Positions 26,120 to 37,409 of a stretch of 64,000 nt of DNA are shown here, piece by piece. The stretch is from Numida meleagris (lineage: Eukaryota; Chordata; Aves; Galliformes; Numididae). The notes beneath the pieces were generated by a model that was not told the origin of the DNA, searched no databases, and saw only the letters and a program-made list of their open reading frames with translations. Location: positions 67,427,446-67,491,445 of the forward strand of contig NC_034438.1 of NCBI RefSeq assembly GCF_002078875.1, in the 5' to 3' direction. A program made the position numbers and the translations under genes. Position 1 is the first letter of the stretch; each line of letters starts with the position of its first letter.

Positions 26120-29100
26120 AGTTTTGCACCCCTTCGGAAAAATTAGTGATGTCATGCATGTATGCTTGATTTCCTTCAAAGTAAATCACATGCAACAGGC
26201 ATAGGACAGAACTCCAGAACACCAGAAAGGAATTTCTTCATCATATGCTTTTTCCATCTACTCTGGGAACCATCAATACATCCATCAACTCAAAAGGAAA
26301 TTCTTTCTTTCACAGTCTATACCTCCAAAAACATTCGTAGAGCAAAAGCAAATGTTACTGTGTAGTAAGGCAAGTAGCAGTGTTTTAATAAATGTAGACT
26401 TAAATGCCTTGCTGTCCAGCAGCTCTTACAAGCTCCTTGAATTCAGAATGCAACAAGGCACTCAGTGCAGCACCTCTCCAACTGATTTCTTTGAAGTCAG
26501 ATTGATCTGTCGTCTCCATGTAGTATGCACACACCTGTGCTGCCTTGAAATAATTCTGAAGTGCACATGGAAAGGCGAAGAACTTTGAGAACAGGTTTTT
26601 CCTTACTATAAATACACAATCAATTTTAGGGCATGTCATTTAAGAAATATATGTCAACTTGAATTGACTTCCTTTAAAGAATGCATAGAAAACTTGTGCT
26701 CCAGCGTAATGGACATCACGAAAATGTGTTGTCAGTATTTGTCTCATTTAAAGTTCAAAGGATAGATCTAGTCTCTGTACATTTTTTTTCTGGTAAAAAC
26801 ACAGATAAGCCAATAAGTCCAGATGCTTTTAAAGCAGAATGTTAAAAACTTAAAATGCCACAGTCACTTTACAGTTGATTGATTGAAAACTGGTGTTACC
26901 CCAGCCTTCTAAATGGTTTGGTGTCTGTGTTAATCAATACATTACCATTACAGTAAATTTGATTAGTTGTTTTTATGTACTTCTTGTAAAATGTCCATTT
27001 TTACAAACTGCTGAAAATGTAAGGAGATTTGGAAAGCATTCTATTTGCACGGCACTGAGCTGAGACATTGTCATGCCTTCTTTCCCTACTGCATCTTACA
27101 GGATCTATAAAATGTACTAATGCAAGCAGAGCCCATTTTAGGTTTCCAGAGGACTGCAAAGGTTCTGAATTTTCAGATGTAGAATTCTGTTGTTATTCAC
27201 TGTTTTAAGATGCAGTGGGGTGGGTATCAGGAGATGGAATACTATGCATTGTATGTTGTACTGATGGTTTGGGAAAAAGAGAGAAAGTATATCATAGATC
27301 CAGCTGCCGGTATTAAAGATGCTATCACCTTTTCAGCCCATTATTGCCTCTTAGCTGGAAATTAGCAGCCAAACAGCTGAGAAGACACAACATATCTGCC
27401 CACTACCACTGAAATTAATTGAAATAACCTCTCCTACATTAACCAAAATGATACTGCCAATTACAGTGTGTTACTTGTGGGATTGGACATTTCAAATGAC
27501 CTGCCAGATCCACGGGAATGCCTCAGCCTATCCCTGCAAGGATACTTAAGTTTGACTGTCTGAAACCAAAGGTTGCTGACAAAAAACAAAAAGTGCTTGA
27601 TTCAGCATGTCGATCCCTATTGATGTAACTTTCACACAGTCGCATAACAATTGCATCACTAATCATCAAAATGTGTGATTTATATGTGGTAAATTTTATC
27701 ATTTAAACTGGCATTGGTATAAGCTGTGCTCTCACCCATATAAACATAATCAGGAGTAATCCCATATATTTGAAGAGAGTGAGATAATCACTACAAAAAT
27801 GAAGTATTTAACTCATGGTCTGGATCTATTTTGTTCTACATTTGTCTGTATAACTAAAAGGGAACAGTTTGCCATGATTAGCCCAGGTGAAGGCGAATAC
27901 AGAAGGCTTTTTGAACTGCTTCTGATGAAGAAGATGTGTGAATAGCAAGTTGATGAGTGGTGAACTTATAGAGTATGTGGCTGGGATAACAGCAGCAGTT
28001 TAGAAGCACTCGTGGGAGGGGAAAAACTGCAGATTATTTGTGCCATTCTGTAGATTGAAAGTGCCCCTGTTTTGTTTTTGCAAAGACAATACGCTCGTGT
28101 CTTCTCCGAGTTTCCCATTTCCTCTGAAAACTATCATCTGCAATGACAAGCCATTTCCTAGTACATAGGTCCATCTACCAATCCATGTAATGTAATTTTG
28201 GCAATCATCTTTGTGTGTTCACAGAAGAGAACATAAAAGAAGTTAAAACTTTTTAAAATTATCACAACTTCTTCAAAAACCTTTATACTCTCTTTAAATT
28301 TTGAAGCCATCCTGATTCATATCTGAATGAACTAGTTCCAGTTTTATTAGGGAAAATCACTGAAGTTCAAGTCACCACAGGCCACTCTCAGTACTGCAAT
28401 GTGTACATCACACGCATGTTTACTAATAGCTGACTTTTCACCTGGGAAAACTTTAAAAACTTTAAAAATAAGAGCCATCTGTTTTCACTGCTTCTATGCA
28501 TATGGTAGATATTTCACAGTGCCATCAGTATAGTATTTCATTTGTTTATTTTCTCTCAATAATTTTACAGTCGGAGCTAAAAATTCTCTCATTGTTTTGT
28601 TGTTGGACTACCTCCTTGAGCTTTCTCATGCTGAGATACCTGTTTAATATTGAGCACATGTTCATAAATCTGACATAATCAAGAAAACAAGCCCAACAAA
28701 AACAACTAAGCATTTTGGAAGACAGAAGAAAGTCTGACTCCACTAGCATTTCACCTATCAAAGAAAGTGTTCTGCACTTGACTAAAGGTCTAAAGTAGAT
28801 GTTAAAGTCTCAATATTGTTATTCCTCCTCCTCTCCGACCCCCCCCCCCAGAAATTAATGATTGATGTAATATCACATGGTATGAATACCATAGTAGCAT
28901 GGAAGGGGTAGGTGGAATCTGATGCACTAGATACTGCAGAGTATAACAAGCTGAAAATCCTACCTTTGAGACAGTTGTGCAGATTTTAAAAGTGAATTAG
29001 ATACACAAATGGAGTAGAGTTAGTGTCCCAGGGTAAGAAAAGGATATGGGAAAAAAAAATGGAGTAAAAGTAACGTGTAACATTAATAAGGAGTCTTCTC

Positions 29101-29990
29101 TAGTCAATAAAAGCAGGCAGTCATGTACCCAGAGGGTTTTAAAGAGGAATTTAGGAGAAGTATTTCATCTAATTTCCTGTTAGAAAACTACAGCAAGAGA
29201 CTACCTGCCAGGAAAGTAAAAATTACCACTCTTTCATCAAAATTACTACATTTCTGTACATCTTTACATGCCAGGCAATTGCTGTATTCCCATCTGAATT
29301 ATACATAGGAGAACGATGAGTTAACTGACCTAGATAAAATACAAAGTCACTACAGATTCCTATTAACCCTTAACGTAGGGGTATAAATTAGGTTAATGTG
29401 CTGAAATTTCACATAATTTTTTATTAATGGGTGATACTTTGGTAGCTGTATAACACTCTCCTTAAAGCAAGATCACAGATTTCCAAGACAAAGGAAATGA
29501 TTATGAACAAAATGAATTCCATGCTGGAACCATAAGCTGTGCTCGATCTACTTTTCCTGTGCCTCTAAAATAAGGTTGCAAAAGTATGCAAACTAATCTG
29601 GCCACTCTTTAATATGAATATCTGGCACATGACTGTTGTGTTGTTTCACTGTTGTTCTGATAAGAATCCTGCTACTGTTCCCGTGCTCACAGAGCCAACA
29701 CTTACGCATTTGTACGTGACTTTAGCTGTATTACCACACAGTAATTGAGCATATTACCTCTGTAGTGCAGTAAATGTTTACAAAAGAGATTCACATGCTG
29801 TAAGTCATGTAAGAACATTTATTTTCAGTCTGCATTGGTAATTCTGTCCATTGCTGTCAAGTTTCTATTCTGGCCTTGGAGAATGGCTGGATGTAGATGT
29901 GTGGAGTTCAGTTCATTCACAACAGCATGGCAACAAATTTAGGCATTCAATGATATTGACATCCTAGCAGATGGATGGGAAAAAGAACAG
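26120..29990. other. Unique AT-rich non-coding stretch, part possibly conserved
   Basis: No gene or transposon recognised. It includes a C run (28839-28849). The 27290-27760 section has few simple repeats, several CpG-containing words and many homeodomain-like TAAT cores. I flag it as a possible conserved element, not as a proven regulatory site. Confidence 0.4.
28839..28849. repeat. Poly-C run
   Basis: Eleven consecutive C, preceded by a CTC-rich stretch. Such a run is prone to assembly error. Confidence 0.9.
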
Positions 29991-29997
29991 ATTTCAC

Positions 29998-30206
29998 TGG
30001 GAAAACATTCTGCATCAGAGAGTGGTGGGCATGGCACGGCTCCCCAGGGCAGTGAACATGGCCCCAGTTGCCAGAGCTCAAGGAATGTTTGGAACTGCTC
30101 TCAGACACAAGGTTTGATTTTGGTTGGTCATGTGTGGAGCCAGGAGTTGAACTCGATGCCTCTTTGTGGATTCCTTCCAACTTCGGTTATTCTACAGTTT
30201 TATGAC
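29998..30206 (+). mobile_element. CR1 LINE, 3' end fragment
   Basis: CR1 3' coding/UTR landmarks in order: GAGAGTGGTGGGCA, GGCTCCCCAGGGCAGTG, the 'gtttggaactgctctcaga' block, TGTGTGGAGCCAGGAGTTGA and a tail of TTCTACAGTTTTATGA. The element is 5'-truncated to about 210 bp and belongs to the 'ccaggagttggactcgatg' group, like the 5.1 kb copy. Confidence 0.85.
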
Positions 30207-30208
30207 TT

Positions 30209-30836
30209 CTGTGTTCTGTTTTCTTGGCTGGAATTGAATAGATCTGCCCTTGGCAGTGTACAGGACAAAAGGGATCATCTGCATCTTAAATAATTGTATA
30301 ATATGCCTGTGACAGAAACAAGACTGCAAGTGAGAATCTGAAGGTATATGCAGAAATTACAGCATATAGAAGATGCTGCAGATCTTTCTGCCAAGTCACT
30401 CATAAAATACATTCAACCATGTGTCTTCTTGGTATGTAGTTCTGTTGAAAAGTTAAAAGGTTAGAGCTGTTTGTGCAAAAGTTTGTGTATCTGATGTATA
30501 ATTTCTTGTACATTTACTGTGCTGGGTTTTTCATTCCCTCCGTAATTGCCACCGTTCCACCTACACAAGCAATGAACAACTCAGATTCTAAAATAACATA
30601 AAAATCTTTCTTTCAGAAGTGAATACAGTTTTCTTTTAAGCATGAACTATTTATACCTCAGTGTGAAATGTGTTTTTATTGAAATGGCACAGCAGTGAAA
30701 TTTCCGAAATGAATATTACTATATTTTCCTTTTTTTTTTTTTTTATGAAATAGTCTGAAGAGCTATCATTTTGTAGATGAATTTTAGCAGCTGGTCATTG
30801 GCTTAGGCAAATGTTGGTGAAGGGGCTTATTTTCAG
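30209..30836. other. Non-coding spacer between CR1 tail and LTR
   Basis: No recognisable feature apart from a 15-base T run at 30730-30744. Confidence 0.5.
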
Positions 30837-31332
30837 TGATGTGGTCAGAATGGGCTGTGATGATTTTGTCTGAGATAGAGTCGACTTGTCTCATAGTGGC
30901 TGGTATGACAGTGTTTTGGATTTAGGAGAAGAGCGTTGATAACACACCAATGTTTCAGGTGCTGCAGAGCAGGGCTTGCACTATGCCAAGGACATTTCAG
31001 CTTCTCATGCTGTCCTGACAGTGAATGCACTGGGAAGGCACAAGGAGCTGGGAGGAAACTGAGCCAAAACAGCTGACCCAAAGTGGCCATAGTGATGCCC
31101 CATACCATACGGCATTGTGTTGAACAAAAAAAGTAGGAGGAGTTGGCTGGGGCAGGGGCCTTCTGCTGCTTGGGAACTGGCTGGGCATCAGTCAGAGACT
31201 GGGGACAGCTGCACTGTCTGTCACCTCATTGGATGATCGGATTTCTACCAGCCTGAAATCTATAGTGACATCACAATGAGTGGAACTGAAAGAATTTTCA
31301 GGAAAATGTCTCTGTTGTCTCTATAAATGGTT

Positions 31333-31352
31333 ATGATGATGATGATGATGAT
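31333..31352. repeat. (GAT)n microsatellite inside the LTR
   Basis: Six to seven ATG/GAT units interrupt the LTR just downstream of the TATAAA-like word. Confidence 0.9.
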
Positions 31353-31397
31353 TTTCCTTTCCTTTCAAATCCTATTAAACTATCTTTATCTCAACCC

Positions 31398-31421
31398 AAT
31401 TTCCAATTGAATTTCCAATTG
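31398..31421. repeat. Perfect 12-bp tandem duplication inside the LTR
   Basis: AATTTCCAATTG occurs twice head to tail in the LTR part following the 'tctttatctcaaccc' block. Confidence 0.92.
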
Positions 31422-31514
31422 AGAGAGTTACCGGTTCTCTCCCCCATCCTGCTGGAAGGTGGAGGCAGAGGGAGGGTGAATGAACGGTGTTGCTTAGCTG
31501 TTAAACCACAGCAT

Positions 31515-32722
31515 GGGCTCGCTGAATTGTTCATATATCACAAAGTGAGCAGATAGCGGTTGTCACCAAGACCATGAGAATACACCACAGATGGTGACAT
31601 TTTATGAAAGAGCAAAGTCACGGTCAAAGATACAATGTGCCTCTTTCTCAAACCACAGTTTGTTTAGCATTTTCAGGAAATGTGACTGGAGTCCTGAGCC
31701 TGGCTGCTTCCACATGAAGCTGTCCAAAAGGAGGGACAAGCCATATAAGCATTCATATGATACTATGAACAGAGCAGCGAGGATATAACAAAATTTTTTT
31801 AGTGTGGAAGAAAACAGTCACTAGTTCTGTGCACATTGTTGAAGAAATAGGAAAATAAGGAAATCCAACATGTCTGGACACTGTGTTAGATAGCTCTGGA
31901 GATGTAGAGGAGATAATAAGGTAAGGGACTTTAGAACTACGTCATGTTCACATACAGCTCCAAGGGACATATCCATTGCAGTTAACACAGAGATACACAT
32001 TTATTCTAATAACTTGAATCAGGATCATAACCATTTCATAGAGCTATCAAAGACATTTTCCTGGAAGCTCTTATTCCTTCAGTTCCTCTAATTGTGATGT
32101 CGGTTTGGATTCCAGGCTGATGGAGGTCTGATCTCAATGCTCATTTTGAAAAGATATGAAAGAAATCTTGCAGAAAAAGTAAGAGGGTTTTGATGGATGA
32201 TTGTACTGCATGACTGATAAGTGTCAATCACTTGGTTCTCAGTAGTCTTCCTTAAGGCTATGGGTGTTCTAATTATTATTCATTTTTAGTGAGGAAATAA
32301 TCACTAAGACTCTACAAGACTTTTTGGGAGTGTATGTGTCACATTCTGAAATCTCAGAAAATAAGAAATCATATATTTCTTTTGCAAACTTTAGGAAAAA
32401 AAATCTTTCTCATGAAACCTGTACACTCTATGCAGCACATATTTAAATATAAATGATGAGTCACGTTGCTTTCTAAATTAGAGAAGCCACTAATTGTGAA
32501 CAATTCTCTATCATACTAGAAGGGCAAATGCAGCCCTTGAAGTCTGCATCTGGAAATCCTAAGAGAAGACTTCAAAACCTGTTGCCTAATGCTTTTAGCA
32601 ATATAAAAGTGTTAGCTGATCTCTGTGACATTTTGCCAACGGAGGTTGCATGATAAAATTAGTAACCTAGAGTAATTACAGGTAATTTACAATATCTGTA
32701 ATATATTTCCAGAGGTTTGTTG
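31515..32722. other. Non-coding stretch without recognised features
   Basis: AT-rich DNA between the LTR and the large CR1. No gene, repeat family or notable symmetry found. Confidence 0.5.
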
Positions 32723-33279
32723 TCTTCCAGAGGTCCGCATTCAGGACATCAGGAAGAGGCTACCATATACAGTAAAGCCAGACGACTACTACCTGCTGCT
32801 GATCTCTCAACCTGGGTCACAGGAGGCTGCAACTAGGAAATCACAAAATATTGAAAGAGACTTTATATCTTTTGGGAAGATTTTGAAAGGATCAAGAGCA
32901 CAGGTAATGTTCTCAGTCCTGGTTGGAGACTGGGACCCAGGCAGAAGGAGGGAGGAGGACAGACCAGTTGAATGAATGGCTGTGTGGATGGTGTCACAGT
33001 CAGGGTCTGGGGTACGGTGATCTTCCATGTACTTTGGAGAGACCAGGCATGCTGATATTGGATGAGATGCAACTGACTAGATGGGGAAAGAGAGTTCTGG
33101 GCAGCAAGCTGGCTGGACTGATTACCAGAGCTTTAAACTAGATTTGACTGGGGAAGGGGATGGAGTTTGATATGACGGAGAAGAGCTGGGGAGCACTACC
33201 ACTTTAAGAAGCAGCAGGGGAAAAACTCAGGTTTGTCCCAGAAGAGTCAGAGAGGGCTCCTCTAAGAAGGTAACATGGC

Positions 33280-36200
33280 CCTTAGTACAGTGGATGTCCC
33301 AATGCACTAAGCATGGGAAATAAGCAGGAGGGATTGTTAACCACCATGCAATTAGAAAACTATGACCTAATTGCTTTCACAGAAACGTGGTGAGACAAAA
33401 TGTGGACCACTGTGATTGAGGGCTAAACGCTTTTTGGAATATTTATGCAGGGAAGGAGGGTCAGGGAAGTTGCACTCTATGTTAAGAAGAGGATAGAGTA
33501 CAAAAAGCTGCCTCTGAAAAACAGCCATAAACAGGCTGAGGGTTTATGGGTCTAGACCAGGGTCTAACTACAGCCCACTTGATCAGAGGGAGATCTGAAG
33601 CAAGACCTTCTTGCTTCATCTGCAGGAAATGTCATGCTCATAAGCTTTCATCTTGATGGGGGATTTCAACCAACTGGACATCTGCTGGGAAAGCAATAGC
33701 AGGCTGCAAGCAATCCTGAAGACTCCTAAACTGTGTTGAAGATAACATCCTGGTCCAGGTATTGGGCAAAAAAACCATAGGAGGAGCATTTCTGGACCTA
33801 GAGCTCACCAACACAGAGGAGTTCATTAAAGAGGTTAAGACTTGAAACACTCTGGTATGTAGTGATCATGCCTTGGTAGAGTTTGTGATCTTGGAGAGGA
33901 TGGGTCTGGCAAAAAGCCAGGACAGGACCCTGATCTTCAGGAGAGTGATCATTGGGCTGTTTAAGGAATTATTGGATGGGATCACCTGGAAAACTGTCTT
34001 CAGGTACAAAGGAGTGAACAGACCTGGCAGCACTTCAAGGATTCCTTTCTGAGAGCAGAAGAGCTCTCCATCCCCCAGCTTGAGAAATCAAGCAGAGGAT
34101 GCAGGAAACTGGCATGGCTGAACAAAGACCTACTGGTCACACTGAGGGAAGAGAACTAAAAGTATAAGCAGTGGAAACAGAGATGGGTGGATTGGGAAGA
34201 ATGCAGAGATGCTGTCTGGACTTGCATAGGCCCAATCACAAAGCCAAGGCACAGATGGAACTGAATTTGGCAAGTAGTGTGAAAAATAACAAGAAAGTAT
34301 TCTACAGGTACATTGTTCAGAAGAGACCGGCAAAGAAAATTATACTCCCTCCAATAAATTAGAAGGGAGAACTGGCTACAGCAGACATGGAGAAAGCTGA
34401 GGTACTTAAGTTCTTTGCCTCAGTCTTCATGGGCAGGTTTTGCATGCTTCTCCTGTCTCTGAACTTCTAGGTGGGGGTCAGGGGATCACAATCCCTCCTA
34501 CTGTAAGAGAAGAGCAAGTCAAAGATCACCTCGTGAGACTGAATGCGTACAAGTCTGTGGGACCAGACGACATGTATCCCAGGGTCCTGACGGAGCTGGC
34601 TGGTATGGTTGCCAAGCTGCTTTCCATCATATTTGAAAAGTCCTGGCTGTCAGGAGTAGTCAGTCTCCAGTGACTAGAAAAATGGGAACATCACTCCCAT
34701 TTTTAAGAAGGAGAGAAAGAAAGACCCAGGGAACTACAGGCCAGTGAGCCTCACCTCTGTGCCTGGAAAGATCATGGAACAGATCCTCCTGGAAGTTGTG
34801 TTAAAGCACATGAGGGATGAGCATGTGATCCAAGACAGACAGCATGGCTTCACCAAGGGCAGATCATGCCTGACCAATCTGATGGCCTTCTATGAGGGAG
34901 TGACAGCATCAGTAGATGAAGGATGGGCAACTGATATAACCTACCTGGACTTCTGCAAGGCTTTTGATATGGTCCCACACCACATAGAATAGCCTGGGTT
35001 GAAAAGGGCCATAATGATCATCTAGTTTTAACTCCTCCATGCTGTGTACAGGGTTGCCAACTGCTAGACCAGTCTGTCCAGAGCCACATCCAGCCCGGCC
35101 TTGAGTGTCCCCAGGGATGGGGCATCCACAACCTCCCTGGGCAACCTGTTCCAGCGCATCACCACCCTCTGTGTAAAAAAATTCCTCCTAAAATCTCACC
35201 TAAACCTCCCCTGTCTCAGTTTAAAACCATTCCCACTTGTCCTATCACTATCCACCCTTGTAAACAGTCATCCCCCCTCCTGTTTATACACTCCCTTTAA
35301 ATATTGGAAGGCCACAATGAGGTCTCCCCAGTGCCTTCTCTTCTCCAAACTAAACAAGCCCAGTTCCCTCCACCTTTCTTCATAGGAGAGGTGCTCCAGC
35401 CCTCTGATCATCTTGGTGGCCCTCCTTTGGACTCGTTCCAAGACCTCTGCATCTTTCTTGTTCTGGGGGCCCCAGGCCTGGACGCAGTACTCCAAATGGG
35501 CCCTCACAAGAGCTGAGTAGAGGGGGATACATCCTTATCTCTAAATTGGAGAGATATGGATTTGAAGGGTGGATAAAGAATTGTTTGGATGGTCACATTG
35601 GGTTGTGGTCAGTGGTTCTGTGTCCAGGTGGACGCCAATGTAAGTAGTGTCCCTTAGGGGTCTGACTTCAGTCTGGTACTCTTTAACATATTTATCAGTG
35701 ACCTAGATAGTGGGATTGAATGCACCCTCAGCAGGTTTGCTGATTATACTAAGATGAGGGGTGCAGCTGGTACAATAGAAGGGAGGGATGCTGTCCAAAG
35801 GGACCTAGATAGATTTGTAAAGTGGGCACACATGAAGCTAATGAAGTTCAGTGACACCAAGATTGATGTGTTACACTTGGGTCACAGCAATCCTGGACGT
35901 GTATACAGACTGGAAGAAGAGCTCCTTAAGAGTAACCATTCTGAGAAGGACTTAGGTATCCTGATGGATGAAAAGCTGGACATGAGCCAGCAGTGTGCAC
36001 TTGCAGCCCAGAAGGTCAACAATATCCTGGGTTGCATCAAAAGAGAGGTGGTCAGCAGGGCACAGAGGTGATTGTCTCCCTCTACTCTTTCATCGTCAGC
36101 TCCCATCTGGAGTATTGCATCCAGGCCTTGGGTACCCTGCACAAGAAGGACATGGAACCATTGCAGCAGGTCCAGAGAAGGGCCACAGTGATGACCAGAG

Positions 36201-36298
36201 AGCTGGAGGACCTCTCCTGTGAAGACTGGCTGAGGGAGCTGGGCTTGTTGAGCCTAGAGAAGAGAACACTGTGTGAAGACCTCAGTATGGCCTTTTAG
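33280..36298 (+). pseudogene. Decayed CR1 ORF2 (endonuclease plus reverse transcriptase)
   Basis: ORF2 of CR1 normally encodes an apurinic-type endonuclease followed by a reverse transcriptase used for target-primed insertion. Here the early endonuclease motif TETWW ends in a stop (TGG TGA at 33388-33393). The GDFN and SDH motifs survive. The RT keeps [14 protein letters not shown] and motif A ([13 protein letters not shown]). The protein is then cut by the nested CR1. After the insert, motif C reads FADY where FADD is required, a second break. The C-terminal part survives as RELGLLSLEKR, and the frame closes at 36298. Several frames are needed to follow the whole length, so indels are present. 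Confidence 0.85.
34984..35528 (-). mobile_element. Younger CR1 LINE nested in the large CR1
   Basis: Antisense, 5'-truncated CR1 of about 545 bp. Its 3' tail faces 34984 ('atagaatagcctgggttgaa' on the plus strand) and its 5' side stops near 35528. Outer CR1 sequence breaks off in RT motif A ('atggtcccacaccac') and resumes at about 35529 ('acatccttatctctaaattg'), which fixes the insertion. A minus frame of 79 codons (35268-35507) keeps an undamaged ORF2 C-terminus, including [20 protein letters not shown]. This agrees with its being younger than its host. Confidence 0.92.
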
Positions 36299-36606
36299 TA
36301 CTTAATAGGAGACTGTAAACAAGGTAGAGATTGACTTTACATGATCTGGTAATGATAGGACAAGGGGGAATGGTTTTAAACTAAATGAGGAGAAATTTAG
36401 ATTAGATATTAAGTGAGGCCCTGGCACAGGCTGCCCAGGGAAGCTGTGGATGCCCCATCCCTGGAGGCATTCCAGGTCAGATCGGATGGGATCTTGGGCA
36501 GCCTGGTCTTGTGGGTGGCAGCCCTGTCCATGGCAGGGGGTTGGAACTGGATGATCTTTTTGATTCCTTCTAACCCAAGCAAATCTATAATTCTATGATT
36601 CTGTTA

Positions 36607-37305
36607 ATATTGAAAAATAAAATGTTAATATTGCTGTGTGAAAGAACTGATGAGAATAGCAATTAAATGACATTTGTGATATCTTAGATGTGATTGTACA
36701 AAAGATGCTGTATACAGCACGTGCCAAATATAATGATTATCATCAACAATATCCTTCTGACACTAATTAGATAATCGAAGGGCAAGCCCTTGAACGATAC
36801 TGCACAGGACAAGATATTCATCACTGAATCTTTTAAAATTTTCCTTTTTATTACCATACTAAGTGAATTAAAGGAACAGCTACGTACTGCATTTTCTTTC
36901 TTGCTGAAATTTATTTCCCTAACTTAATTGTTCTGAAACCTGCCTTGGTACTGGTTTTTCTTTGATTTAGCTAAAAATTACTTGCTTAGAAGGAGCACTG
37001 GTCTTATCTGTGAATAGAAATAGTGACTGATGATCCTTGCTTACTGTAGGCTGCTGCAGAACTCAAAAGCATAAAGGTAAGTAATGTTTGTATGCTTGCT
37101 GTAGTTTTCATGTGGAGACGTTTACTGGCTGTACAATATCTCGCAAATATTATTTGCAATAAATTGAGAGAAAACAAACAGACAAAAAAACCACCACAAA
37201 ACAACTAATCACAAAGAAGCTCCCATAATTCTAACAGCCTAACACATTAATACTCCATATTATGCAGAAAATCAGAATTTCCTGTCATCTGTCTCCACCT
37301 CTGGT
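36607..37305. other. Non-coding spacer between CR1 copies
   Basis: No repeat or gene recognised. A 27-nt segment at 37050-37076 (plus) lies between a good acceptor and an AAAG/GTAAGT donor and is open, but this alone is weak evidence. Confidence 0.45.
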
Positions 37306-37307
37306 AC

Positions 37308-37408
37308 TCATGCAAGCTGTGGATGCTCCATCTCTGGAGGCATTCAAAGCCAGTTTGGATGGGGCCCTGTGCAGCCTGATCTCATGGCTGGCAACCCAGT
37401 TCACAGCA
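37308..37408 (+). mobile_element. CR1 LINE, short 3'-UTR-proximal fragment lacking tail
   Basis: The segment 'gctgtggatgctccatctct', then GGAGGCATTCAAAGCC, GTTTGGATGGGGCCC and TGCAGCCTGATCTCATGGCT is standard CR1 sequence from just before the 3' end. The last 40 bp and the tail are missing, so it has been truncated on both sides. Confidence 0.82.
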
Positions 37409-37409
37409 G

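Larger units (their letters stand above)
30840..31513 (+). mobile_element. Solo LTR of an avian endogenous retrovirus
   Basis: About 670 bp beginning TGTGGTC and ending TTAAACCACAGCA. It contains the landmarks of a well-known avian ERV LTR in order: 'tagtggctggtatg', 'gttgataacac', 'caaggagctgggagg', 'cagctgacccaa', 'ccccataccata', then 'tattaaact atctttatctcaaccc' and a final 'tctctcccccatcctgctgg'. A TATAAA-like word lies at about 31321. No second LTR, gag, pol or env lies next to it, so it is a solo LTR left by LTR-LTR recombination. I cannot see a clear target-site duplication. The ERV class (ERVL- or ERVK-like) is not certain. It contains two later duplications (31333-31352 and 31398-31421). 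Confidence 0.72.
32728..36605 (+). mobile_element. Near full-length CR1 LINE, split by a nested CR1
   Basis: About 3.3 kb of CR1 sequence once the nested insert (34984-35528) is removed; intact CR1 elements are around 4.5 kb. It starts in the 5' region ('gcattcaggacatcaggaag'). It runs through the endonuclease part of ORF2 (GDFNQLDICW near 33659; SDHALVEF near 33861) and the reverse transcriptase part (NYRPVSL near 34732; DFCKAFD near 34950; FADY near 35739). It ends with a proper 3' tail at 36605. Many stops and frameshifts make it inactive. Most CR1 copies are short 3' stubs, so a copy keeping 5' sequence is less common. Confidence 0.9.

Noticed and set aside
35101..35516. Plus-strand open frames of 94 and 70 codons
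   Set aside because: They are antisense shadows of the nested CR1.
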